From NCBI GenBank assembly GCA_009700715.1, contig WLLM01000065.1, forward strand, positions 1 to 5,499: DNA of 5,499 bases. Direction: 5' to 3'. Below, piece after piece: positions 1 through 5,499 of the stretch (the first letter of the stretch is position 1; each line of letters begins with the position of its first letter). The stretch is from Actinomycetota bacterium. GTDB taxonomy: Bacteria > Actinomycetota > Actinomycetes > Nanopelagicales > Nanopelagicaceae. The position numbers and the translations under genes were made by a program. The notes under the pieces are model-generated. The model made no database searches and had not been told where the DNA came from. It saw only the letters and a program-made list of their open reading frames with translations.

Positions 1-1065
1 TATCGAATGGGTTATTACAACGGGGCCGGCGCTCGCCAGATCGATTCACTTTCCATAAAGACGGGATGGAAGTTTTCGGCATCCGATAAATACTTGCCGG
101 GGCAGTATCTATTTAAATTAATTTCCGAAAAACGGGCATCGACATTTATACCCCTGATTATTAGTAACTCTGACGCAGAAAGTGAATTAACTTTTATTTC
201 CTCTGTATTAACTTGGCAGTCCTATAACCAATGGGGCGGTATCTCGCTTTATAAAGGCCCCGATGGAAAGCGTGAAACGAGAGCCTCTTCCGTTTCTTTC
301 TTACGCCCATATGACGGAGATGGATCTGGTCAATTTCAATATATGGAATTTCCAGTGATCAAGGCTGCCGAAAAACTTGGCATTGCAATGAACTATGCAA
401 CAGATTTAGATCTGGATTCGAACGTTCATCTCCTAGATAAAACTAAATCGATTGTTCTTGGAGGGCATAGCGAATATTGGACAACCAAAATGCGCGATGC
501 CGTCGAGATAGCCGTTGATCGCGGAGTTAATTTGATTGTGTTTGGAGGCAATACTGCCTATAACCGAATCGATATAAAGGGCTCTGAAATTTCAAATATT
601 AAAGAGTGGAGAAATTTGGGCCGGCCAGAAATTGATTTACTTGGCTCGCAATACTTTGTTCTAAATTATCAACGAGATATGGTGATCGAGACTGAGCAAT
701 GGCCTTTCGATATTCTTCCGAAAAACTCAATCATTAAAGGTGTCTTTGGCTATGAGGCCGATACGCCGATAACTTTTAACGGTCCGCCAGTTGAGACGAT
801 TGCCCGCGCTTCAATTCTGCCAAACGAAAAGTCGGTGCCGGCGATGGCAACGTATTACACGCGTAAATCAGGGGCTGGGATCTTAAATATGGCTACAAAT
901 GGCTGGGTTTGTGCGATGGAGAACCGCTGCCCGTGGGGACACCGCTTCGATAAGGCTACGCAGAGTCAGATTCGCAAGGTGACGGAGAATATTTTGAAAG
1001 GCGCCACACGTGGCCCTCTCGGAAAATGGCGAACGGCGTTTACACAAAATAACGCGCCTTCCTAA
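1..1065 (+). CDS. N,N-dimethylformamidase large-subunit-like protein, C-terminal part (5' end outside window)
   Basis: The frame is open to base 1 (Tyr-Arg before the Met codon at nt 7), and this stretch, YRMGYYNGAGAR, is an internal conserved segment of the family. Met at nt 7 is therefore very unlikely to be the start, and the gene is cut by the window edge. The visible 354 residues match the C-terminal domain of the dimethylformamidase large subunit (DMFA2_C type): WQSYNQWGG (about residues 70-78 from that Met), the RPYDGDG segment (100-106), YATDLDL (130-136), GGHSEYW (152-158) and FGGNTAYNR (179-187). The characterised enzyme hydrolyses dimethylformamide at a mononuclear iron held by two Tyr and one Glu, with a nearby His. 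Y34, Y73, H154 and E156 here fit that spacing as I remember it. The substrate is unknown; many homologues are probably not DMF hydrolases. Two Cys (302, 308) could pair if the protein is exported, but the N-terminus is not visible. The gene ends in TAA, 24 bp before the TPR gene. GC is about 41% over nt 61-780 and about 55% over 781-1020. Confidence 0.8.
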   Translation, partial: YRMGYYNGAGARQIDSLSIKTGWKFSASDKYLPGQYLFKLISEKRASTFIPLIISNSDAESELTFISSVLTWQSYNQWGGISLYKGPDGKRETRASSVSFLRPYDGDGSGQFQYMEFPVIKAAEKLGIAMNYATDLDLDSNVHLLDKTKSIVLGGHSEYWTTKMRDAVEIAVDRGVNLIVFGGNTAYNRIDIKGSEISNIKEWRNLGRPEIDLLGSQYFVLNYQRDMVIETEQWPFDILPKNSIIKGVFGYEADTPITFNGPPVETIARASILPNEKSVPAMATYYTRKSGAGILNMATNGWVCAMENRCPWGHRFDKATQSQIRKVTENILKGATRGPLGKWRTAFTQNNAPS

Positions 1066-1071
1066 TTTTTT

Positions 1072-1076
1072 GGGAG
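1072..1076 (+). promoter_or_regulatory. Probable ribosome binding site of the TPR gene
   Basis: GGGAG lies 13 bases before the ATG at 1090, in the 24-bp gap after the preceding stop codon. It is the only purine-rich Shine-Dalgarno match in the gap and supports 1090 as the start. The spacing is longer than ideal. Confidence 0.5.
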
Positions 1077-1089
1077 TAATCTCGCCGCT

Positions 1090-2043
1090 ATGAGCGAAGA
1101 CGACGGCCAAGACGAGCTTGTAACCGAAGAAATGCTCTGGGATCGAATCCCAGAAGTTCATGGCGCAGATCGCGCAAATACTTATTACGAACTTAGCGCG
1201 CGAATCTTTGCGCGCGGACAATATGACGAAGCCTTGGCACTTGCCGAAACCGCGCGTGACATTTTCTCCGAACTTGGCGCTGCCGAGTCAAGCGAGGGTC
1301 TTGCCCAGGCTTACTCCGCAATTGGTTATAACTTAAATCAGTTAAAGCGAATGGATGAAGCAGCAACTGCGATGAGCAAAGCTGTAGAAATTTTGCGCGA
1401 AAGCAAATCACCGCTATCGCTAGAACTTGCCTGCACGTTAGGCGAATGGTGGTATGCCTCAAAGAACTTTGCCAAAGTTGTAGAAATTATGGATGAATGT
1501 GCCCAAGAGCATCTGGTAGATGGAAATCAAATTGGCGCAGCTAATGATCTACACCTACTTGGTTGCGCTTATCGTGAGCTAAAGCAATTCGATCAAGCGA
1601 TAACCACTTTTAAAGAAGCGCGCTTAATCTTCAAGACCGAGAAAGAAGTTATTCAGGTCGCTCGTTGCGATCAGAAGATCGCCTCTTGCTACGTCGAACT
1701 TGGCGAAGGCGAAAAGGCTATCGAGGCTGCTCGCAAAGCAATTGATGTCTTTGAAACCGGCCACGATCACCGTCGCGAAACTTTCGCACTATTTGAATAC
1801 GGAAAAGCGGAAGTTCTACTTGGAAAGTTAGATGAAGGTTTAGCAACTCTCGACGGAGTTTTGCAGATCATCTCTGAAGAAGAGCCAAAGGATTTTGAGC
1901 TAATTGTTGATATCGAAACCCGCATGGCTAGCGTGCTTCGCGCGCTGGGCCGTATGGCTGAAGCCGATGAGATCGATCGCCGCTTGGTCGCCGTGCGCGA
2001 AGCGATGGAAGATGTGCCGGTTTCAGAGGATTTAGGCGACTAA
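1090..2043 (+). CDS. Cytosolic TPR-repeat protein, function unknown
   Basis: The product is 317 residues, with no signal peptide or membrane segment and a very acidic start (MSEDDGQDE). From about residue 28 to 305 it is built of helical repeats of 34-residue TPR type, spaced about 40 apart: 28-61, 70-103, 111-140, 149-182, 189-222, 229-262 and 271-305. Typical TPR positions are visible, for example ARGQYDEALALAETA (41-55), the Gly/Tyr positions of AIGYNLNQLKRMDEA (77-91) and CAYRELKQFDQAI (159-171). TPR arrays bind protein or peptide partners, and no catalytic domain accompanies them. The ATG at 1090 has a GGGAG Shine-Dalgarno-like site at 1072-1076, at a rather long distance of 13 bases. 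The phosphatase gene starts 7 bp after its stop, which suggests co-transcription and possibly translational coupling. A role as a scaffold or regulator linked to phosphatase signalling is only inference from position. GC is higher than in the preceding gene (about 52% over six sampled 60-base lines). Confidence 0.85.
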   Translation: MSEDDGQDELVTEEMLWDRIPEVHGADRANTYYELSARIFARGQYDEALALAETARDIFSELGAAESSEGLAQAYSAIGYNLNQLKRMDEAATAMSKAVEILRESKSPLSLELACTLGEWWYASKNFAKVVEIMDECAQEHLVDGNQIGAANDLHLLGCAYRELKQFDQAITTFKEARLIFKTEKEVIQVARCDQKIASCYVELGEGEKAIEAARKAIDVFETGHDHRRETFALFEYGKAEVLLGKLDEGLATLDGVLQIISEEEPKDFELIVDIETRMASVLRALGRMAEADEIDRRLVAVREAMEDVPVSEDLGD

Positions 2044-2050
2044 ATAGCTC

Positions 2051-2548
2051 GTGCCCGATCTTTCTCATCTGCGCGATCGCGATGAACTTCTCATCACCAT
2101 GGTCTGCCTCGGAAATATTTGTCGATCCCCAATGGCTGCTGCTGTCTTAGCAAATAGAACTGCTGATTGGAAAGAGCCAAGAATTTTGGTTGATAGCGCT
2201 GGCACATCGAATTGGCATGTTGGCGAAGGGCCAAACCCACCATCTAAGAAAACCTGGGAAGCCGCTGGATATAAATTTGATCACGTAGCTTCACAAATAA
2301 CCGAAGCGCGAATGAAAAAATCAGATTTAATCTTGGTGATGGATCGCAGTAACCACCGCAACGTTTTGGCGTTAACCGAAGATAGCGACCTGCATAGCAA
2401 AGTTCATTTCTTGCGCGATTTTGATTACACGATTACAGGCGAGCGAGAAGTCCCAGATCCGTATTCGCTACCTGATTCAGCCTTTGAAGAAGTATTAGGA
2501 ATGGTCGAACGCGCTATAGATGGTTTGCTGCAAGAATTAACGCGGTAA
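2051..2548 (+). CDS. Low-molecular-weight protein tyrosine phosphatase
   Basis: The product is 165 residues, a normal length for the family. The active-site P-loop is complete: VCLGNICRSPMA at residues 18-29 gives the CX5R motif with nucleophile Cys19 and Arg25. The general-acid loop is VPDPY at 134-138, with catalytic Asp136. Other family landmarks are SAGTSNWHVGE (49-59), the D-L-I-L-V-M-D stretch (92-98) and AFEEVL near the end. The family dephosphorylates phosphotyrosine in cytosolic proteins through a cysteinyl-phosphate intermediate; the substrate here is unknown. In Gram-positive bacteria such enzymes act in tyrosine-kinase signalling, polysaccharide export or arginine dephosphorylation, and no kinase gene is visible nearby. 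The GTG at 2051 is preferred because an in-frame TAG lies just upstream at 2045-2047, and the next Met (residue 17) would remove the first beta-strand. Its Shine-Dalgarno is weak, so coupling to the TPR gene 7 bp upstream is plausible. The 3' end overlaps the convergent methyltransferase gene by 12 bp. Confidence 0.93.
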   Translation: MPDLSHLRDRDELLITMVCLGNICRSPMAAAVLANRTADWKEPRILVDSAGTSNWHVGEGPNPPSKKTWEAAGYKFDHVASQITEARMKKSDLILVMDRSNHRNVLALTEDSDLHSKVHFLRDFDYTITGEREVPDPYSLPDSAFEEVLGMVERAIDGLLQELTR

Positions 2549-3181
2549 GTGTTGTAGCGCCCAGTGGTACATCGCAATTGCACCAGCGGCCGAAGCATTC
2601 ATAGATCGAGTTGAACCGTATTGTTGAATTTCATACAAGACCTCACAAACAGCAATTCCTTCATCGGACATCCCGGCGCCTTCTTGACCAAATAAAAGTA
2701 CGCAAGATTCAGGCAATTGCGCGCCTTCAAGCCGCTTGGAAGTCGGAACATTATCGATACCGATAATTGGCAGGTTATTTTCTTTACACCAAAGGCCAAA
2801 ATCAGCGATTGTCGGGTGATGAATAACCGTTAGGTATCTATCGGTAACCATTGCTCCGCGCTTGTTCCAATCGCGTTTTCCAACGATATGAACCGCTGAA
2901 ACGTTGAATGCATTTGCGGTTCGAACAACAGAACCAATATTTAAATCATGTTGCCAATTTTCAATAGCGATATGTAATTTGTGGCGCTTAGTATTTAAAT
3001 CAGCAACTATCGCTTCAACCGACCAATAACGATAATGATCTAAAACGTTGCGCCGATCGCCATTTTCAAGCAATTCCGGGTCATATTGCGCACCTGTAGG
3101 CCATGGTTTTTCATGTGGGCCAACGCCAACTACTGGAAAGAATTCTCCTGGACCAATCGTGGCAGGTGTATTTATTTCCAT
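2537..3181 (-). CDS. TrmH/SpoU-family (SPOUT) RNA 2'-O-ribose methyltransferase
   Basis: The product is 214 residues. The C-terminal two-thirds form a SPOUT knot: motif 1 is NWQHDLNIGSVVRTAN (75-90, with Asn81 and Arg87), motif 2 is VLLFGQEGAGMSDEGI (161-176), and motif 3 is QQYGSTRSMNASAAGA (186-201, with Ser193-Met-Asn195). These build the S-adenosylmethionine-binding trefoil knot and dimer interface, and the conserved Arg and Asn are the usual catalytic and structural residues. The enzyme should methylate a ribose 2'-OH in tRNA or rRNA in the cytoplasm; the exact nucleotide cannot be told. The N-terminal 55 residues (GVGPHEKPWPTGAQYDPELL at 19-38, then GDRRNVLDHYRYW at 41-53) and the WNKRGAMVTDRY segment (105-116) match, from memory, a subfamily widespread in actinobacteria, so the protein looks full length. 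Motif 3 has Gln-Gln-Tyr where many relatives have Ile-Pro-Met. The ATG at 3181-3179 has only a weak Shine-Dalgarno. The gene converges on the phosphatase gene and diverges from the membrane-protein gene. Confidence 0.93.
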   Translation of the reverse strand: MEINTPATIGPGEFFPVVGVGPHEKPWPTGAQYDPELLENGDRRNVLDHYRYWSVEAIVADLNTKRHKLHIAIENWQHDLNIGSVVRTANAFNVSAVHIVGKRDWNKRGAMVTDRYLTVIHHPTIADFGLWCKENNLPIIGIDNVPTSKRLEGAQLPESCVLLFGQEGAGMSDEGIAVCEVLYEIQQYGSTRSMNASAAGAIAMYHWALQHLPR

Positions 3182-3232
3182 GTGCGCACTCTAAACTTAA
3201 TATGTAAGAAAGGCCAGAAAGGGCAAATAAAT
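3182..3232. promoter_or_regulatory. Divergent intergenic promoter region
   Basis: This 51-bp gap separates two divergent starts and is the only place within the window where both transcripts can begin without lying inside a gene. On the plus strand TAATAT (3198-3203) is a possible -10 element. On the minus strand TAAGTT (3199-3194) fits the loose TAnnnT consensus and would give a leader of only about 6 bases before the methyltransferase ATG. The two candidate -10 elements overlap. No clear -35 is seen for either, so the exact elements are guesses; the location of the promoters is the firmer claim. Confidence 0.4.
3216..3223 (+). promoter_or_regulatory. Ribosome binding site of the four-helix membrane protein gene
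   Basis: AGAAAGGG sits 9 bases before the ATG at 3233. It decides the start: a longer in-frame reading from a TTG at 3086 would run antisense through the methyltransferase gene and add 49 residues that look like no signal or domain. Confidence 0.65.
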
Positions 3233-3583
3233 ATGAAGACCGTATTTCTAATCGCATATATCGCACATATGTTGGCGATCGCAGGAATTCTTGGATTACT
3301 TCTTCATCAGTGGAATAAGAGCCCACGCAAACTTTCAGCCGGCGTAATGCACTCCGCCGCTACCGCCCTTCTTGCAGGGCTAGTAATGGTTGGCACTTTC
3401 GCAAAGGCGAAACCTGATGAAACTCTTGATCACACCAAAATAGGAATAAAGCTCTTAGTTGTCCTTGTCATTCTTGGAATTAGTTATGCCAATGCCAAAA
3501 AGAGTGAATTAAAGAAAAATACTTGGCTGGCTTTAATTGGCCTTACCGTTCTAAATATTCTTATTGCAACGCTCTGGCACTAA
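3233..3583 (+). CDS. Small four-helix integral membrane protein, function unknown
   Basis: The product is 116 residues. Four hydrophobic helices are evident at about 2-24, 35-55, 68-87 and 96-115, joined by short loops (QWNKSPRK after helix 1, AKAKPDETLDHTK before helix 3, NAKKSELKKN before helix 4). Both termini should lie on the same side of the membrane. Positive residues after helix 1 (Lys29, Arg32, Lys33) and between helices 3 and 4 (89-95) suggest that these loops face the cytoplasm and both termini face out. His12, His25, His40 and His67 lie in or at the ends of helices 1-3, a pattern that could bind a metal or haem, but this is speculation. I recall similar uncharacterised four-helix proteins in other actinobacteria and cannot assign a named family with confidence. 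The start is set by a good ribosome binding site. The gene ends 10 bp before the carboxypeptidase gene, so the two are very probably co-transcribed, which hints at a cell-envelope role. Confidence 0.8.
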   Translation: MKTVFLIAYIAHMLAIAGILGLLLHQWNKSPRKLSAGVMHSAATALLAGLVMVGTFAKAKPDETLDHTKIGIKLLVVLVILGISYANAKKSELKKNTWLALIGLTVLNILIATLWH

Positions 3584-3593
3584 CCTTCATCAA

Positions 3594-4784
3594 ATGAAGC
3601 GCGCCTCTTGGTTTTTTGCTGCCCTATTAACGGGTTCGCTTGTTGCTGCTCCAAATGCGCATGGATTCGATCCGATATCAGCCGCTGGGGTTTTCTCTCG
3701 TTTGGCCGTTGCACCCGAATTAAGTAATCCATCAGTTGCTTTGCTTGATGTAAGCACTGGTCAGATTGTCTTCGAATCAAATGCCTACTCGCAACGTAAA
3801 CCAGCTTCCACCATGAAGTTGCTATCAGCGGTAGCGACGATGAAATATCTTGACCCCGCATATGTTTACCCAACTTCTGTTTCCTTAGGTACCGCACCTG
3901 ATTCTCTGGTGATTAACGGAGATTATGATCCTTGGATCTCCTTCGACCATCGTGTTGCAACCAAAATGCATCGCACCTCATTTCAACGCTTAGCTTTCAA
4001 TGGACTTAGCGCCGTGAAAAAGAGTTCTGGCGGCTCACTCAAGAAGATGAAGGTTTATTACAACGATTTGTATGCCAACGAAGTCGCAACTTATAAGGCT
4101 TTCTATAAGAAGCGTGGAGTTATAGCGACATTTATTAAGGTAGACGAAGCAAAAGCGATTGAACTATCTGGAGAGCAAGTTGTTTATTCTATTTCTCCTT
4201 CGGTTAAAGAAATCATGGCTTGGTTTCTGACTTGGAGCGATAATTTAGTTTCAGAGCGGATGGCCCGCCTTGCATCTAAATCGGCAGGAAATGAATTTAA
4301 CGATAAAGGCGTGGCTCGCACATTTGCTGGTCTACTACGTGAATTTGGAATCGATCCGACAAAATTAGTAATCAAAGATGCAAGTGGATTATCAGGTCAA
4401 AACAAGGTTACCGCTCACGTAATGGCGCAATTACTTTATAAAATTCATACTGATCCTGCGTTGGCGCCTTTGATTGAAGGATTGCCCGTTGGTGGCGAAT
4501 CTGGAACTCTGAGAAATAGATACCTCGAAACAGCACCCGAAGCAGTTGGTTTGGTGAAAGCCAAGACCGGCACACTTACCGGCACCGTTAGCCTTGCAGG
4601 ATATGTGCAATCAGGCGATCGTGAATATGCCTTTGTAATTATCGCTGACAAGATTCGTCGCACAAATACTGCAAGTGATCGAGCACGAAAAACGTTGGAT
4701 CGTTATTTGGCAAAGATTGCCGCTCCGCTTGCACTACCTGTAAATGAGACGGTAACAGTTGTTACTGATTCTCAAATACTTTAA
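3594..4784 (+). CDS. dacB: Exported D-alanyl-D-alanine carboxypeptidase, PBP4/DacB type (peptidase S13)
   Basis: The product is 396 residues. It starts with a signal peptide (MKR, a hydrophobic core to about residue 19, likely cleavage after Ala22-His-Gly24) and has no lipobox, so it should act outside the membrane. All three penicillin-binding motifs are present in order: S72-T-M-K75 with nucleophile Ser72, S215-D-N217, and K324-T-G326. Also visible are the family's DASGLS (262-267) and a GD-D-P segment (GDYDPW, 109-114). The family removes the terminal D-Ala from peptidoglycan stem peptides and/or cleaves cross-links. The SxN-to-KTG distance (109 residues) is normal for PBP4, but the SxxK-to-SxN distance (143) is about 100 shorter than in E. 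coli PBP4, so part of the inserted domains is missing. The ATG at 3594 is chosen because it begins the signal peptide; a TTG at 3564 would prefix ten polar residues. No real Shine-Dalgarno precedes it, so translation may be coupled to the upstream gene 10 bp away. The 3' end overlaps the convergent beta-propeller gene by 23 bp. Confidence 0.93.
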   Translation: MKRASWFFAALLTGSLVAAPNAHGFDPISAAGVFSRLAVAPELSNPSVALLDVSTGQIVFESNAYSQRKPASTMKLLSAVATMKYLDPAYVYPTSVSLGTAPDSLVINGDYDPWISFDHRVATKMHRTSFQRLAFNGLSAVKKSSGGSLKKMKVYYNDLYANEVATYKAFYKKRGVIATFIKVDEAKAIELSGEQVVYSISPSVKEIMAWFLTWSDNLVSERMARLASKSAGNEFNDKGVARTFAGLLREFGIDPTKLVIKDASGLSGQNKVTAHVMAQLLYKIHTDPALAPLIEGLPVGGESGTLRNRYLETAPEAVGLVKAKTGTLTGTVSLAGYVQSGDREYAFVIIADKIRRTNTASDRARKTLDRYLAKIAAPLALPVNETVTVVTDSQIL

Positions 4785-5499
4785 TTGAACCACCGTAACA
4801 AGCTACCCAGGTTCGCGCTGTAGAAGCATCGTAGCTAACACCAATCGGTTCAGAACAAACTTTCACGTTTTGAATTGCCTTCATATCTGATGTGCGTACT
4901 TTGGAGATAGTTCCACTTCGGAAATTAACTACAAATAGCGCTGAGCCATCAGATGAGATTGCCAAGCTACGTGCGGCCTTTCCGGTGGAAACGCTTTTAA
5001 TTGCTTTATTTTCCGTGAGATCCCAAGCGATAACTTTTCCTGAGATATTTAAAGTTGCATAAAGTTTGGTGTTATCGGGGGAGAGTTCGATTGCACGAGG
5101 GTTAGAACCAATTGGAATGTAGTTGACAGAAAAATCATCAAGGTTGATGCGATGAATGCGGTTTCCACCCATCTCTGCTACATAGGCGTACTTACTATCG
5201 TTAGATATAGAAATTCCGCGCGGGTAGCGACCGATCTTGATGCTCTTGACCGTCTTCTGGGTTTCGACTGAAATTATTGTGACGGTATACGAGCACCAAT
5301 TGCTAACCAATATGTATTTGTTATCTGGCGTGACTTTTACAACTTTTGGCACTGATCCAACTGGATAAACAGCGTCTATTTTGTAGCTGTCTAAATCGAT
5401 TCTAGATAAATAGCTGGTATCAAAACCTGAGGCTGGAGAACAAGTGTCATGGCCTTCTTTGTTAAAGCCTTTGCCGTACATCGCATAATTTGTGAAATA
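4762..5499 (-). CDS. YncE/YVTN-type beta-propeller protein (5' end outside window)
   Basis: The reading frame is open to the window edge: six codons (YFTNYA) precede the first visible Met, and no Shine-Dalgarno lies before that Met. The start is therefore almost certainly outside. From that Met, 239 residues are visible. Five repeats of 41-42 residues follow each other, beginning at about residues 41, 83, 124, 166 and 208, each with a Gly-x-x-Pro/Ala-Arg turn, a SPD/SND/SSD-type turn and a Y-A/V-x-V strand (for example IGRYPRGISISNDSKYAYVA, 83-102). This is the pattern of a YncE-like propeller; residues 22-40 look like the end of an earlier blade. The last blade stops after its third strand (GSIKVFENQ), as expected if the N-terminus closes the ring. 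Cys14, Cys63, Cys209 and Cys228 could form disulfides if exported. No catalytic motif is seen, so a binding or surface role is likely but the ligand is unknown. Confidence 0.85.
   Translation of the reverse strand, partial: YFTNYAMYGKGFNKEGHDTCSPASGFDTSYLSRIDLDSYKIDAVYPVGSVPKVVKVTPDNKYILVSNWCSYTVTIISVETQKTVKSIKIGRYPRGISISNDSKYAYVAEMGGNRIHRINLDDFSVNYIPIGSNPRAIELSPDNTKLYATLNISGKVIAWDLTENKAIKSVSTGKAARSLAISSDGSALFVVNFRSGTISKVRTSDMKAIQNVKVCSEPIGVSYDASTARTWVACYGGSIKVFENQ

Noticed and set aside
1039..1068. Promoter-like TTTACA at 1039-1044 with TAATTT at 1063-1068
   Set aside because: Transcription would start at about 1075, within the GGGAG ribosome binding site of the TPR gene, and the -10 match is poor.
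1036..1071. Possible rho-independent terminator after the first gene (GCGTT/AACGC arms, then six T)
   Set aside because: The stem is only 5 bp with a 10-base loop, and the T-run begins 10 bases after the stem, so it does not have terminator geometry.
883..1221. Minus-strand open frame of 112 codons across the end of the dimethylformamidase-like gene and the start of the TPR gene
   Set aside because: It is antisense to two well-supported genes, its product has no recognisable domain, and its composition is unlike a real protein here.
1193..1462. Minus-strand open frame of 89 codons inside the TPR gene
   Set aside because: Antisense shadow of the repeat-coding sequence; the product is rich in Arg and Cys with no motif.
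3086..3232. 49-residue N-terminal extension of the membrane protein from a TTG at 3086
   Set aside because: It runs antisense through the 5' end of the methyltransferase gene, has no ribosome binding site and would place polar sequence before a clean first helix. The ATG at 3233 has a good site.
3111..3326. Minus-strand open frame of 71 codons over the divergent promoter region
   Set aside because: It overlaps the starts of two real genes in the wrong frame, and its product has no family features.
3564..3593. TTG at 3564 as start of the carboxypeptidase
   Set aside because: It adds ten polar residues before a typical signal peptide and overlaps the upstream gene, with no Shine-Dalgarno.
4184..4663. 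Two minus-strand open frames (4184-4375 and 4445-4663) within the carboxypeptidase gene
   Set aside because: Both are antisense to the conserved catalytic part of a well-supported gene, with no domains or ribosome binding sites.

Overview
The window reads as ordinary chromosome from a small-genome, moderate-GC (mid-40s % by hand counts) Gram-positive actinobacterium. The best guess is a freshwater planktonic actinobacterium of the Nanopelagicales (acI) type. That guess rests on the actinobacteria-style TrmH subfamily signature, an exported S13-class penicillin-binding protein, very tight gene packing and the modest GC. No taxonomic marker gene is present, so the assignment is an inference.

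Layout, left to right. (1) Bases 1-1065, plus strand: the C-terminal part of a protein related to the N,N-dimethylformamidase large subunit, cut by the left edge. (2) Bases 1090-2548, plus strand: a cytosolic TPR-repeat protein followed 7 bases later by a low-molecular-weight protein tyrosine phosphatase, apparently one transcription unit. (3) Bases 2537-3181, minus strand: a TrmH/SpoU-family RNA 2'-O-methyltransferase that overlaps the phosphatase gene tail to tail by 12 bp. (4) A 51-bp divergent intergenic region, 3182-3232. (5) Bases 3233-4784, plus strand: a 116-residue four-helix membrane protein, then 10 bp later an exported D-Ala-D-Ala carboxypeptidase (PBP4/DacB-like). (6) Bases 4762-5499, minus strand: a YncE/YVTN-type beta-propeller, cut by the right edge, overlapping the carboxypeptidase gene tail to tail by 23 bp.

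Only 92 bases (1066-1089, 2044-2050, 3182-3232, 3584-3593) lie outside genes, so about 98% is coding. There is no gene-free stretch over 300 bases. I see no tRNA, rRNA, CRISPR, insertion sequence or phage gene.

Functionally this looks like housekeeping: RNA modification, cell-wall remodelling and protein dephosphorylation, with one less common enzyme homologue at the left end. I do not find a convincing new multi-gene system. The points most worth a second look are the apparent retention of iron-site residues in the dimethylformamidase-like protein, a carboxypeptidase whose insert between the SxxK and SxN motifs is about 100 residues shorter than in classical PBP4, the small membrane protein coupled to it, and the TPR-phosphatase pair.
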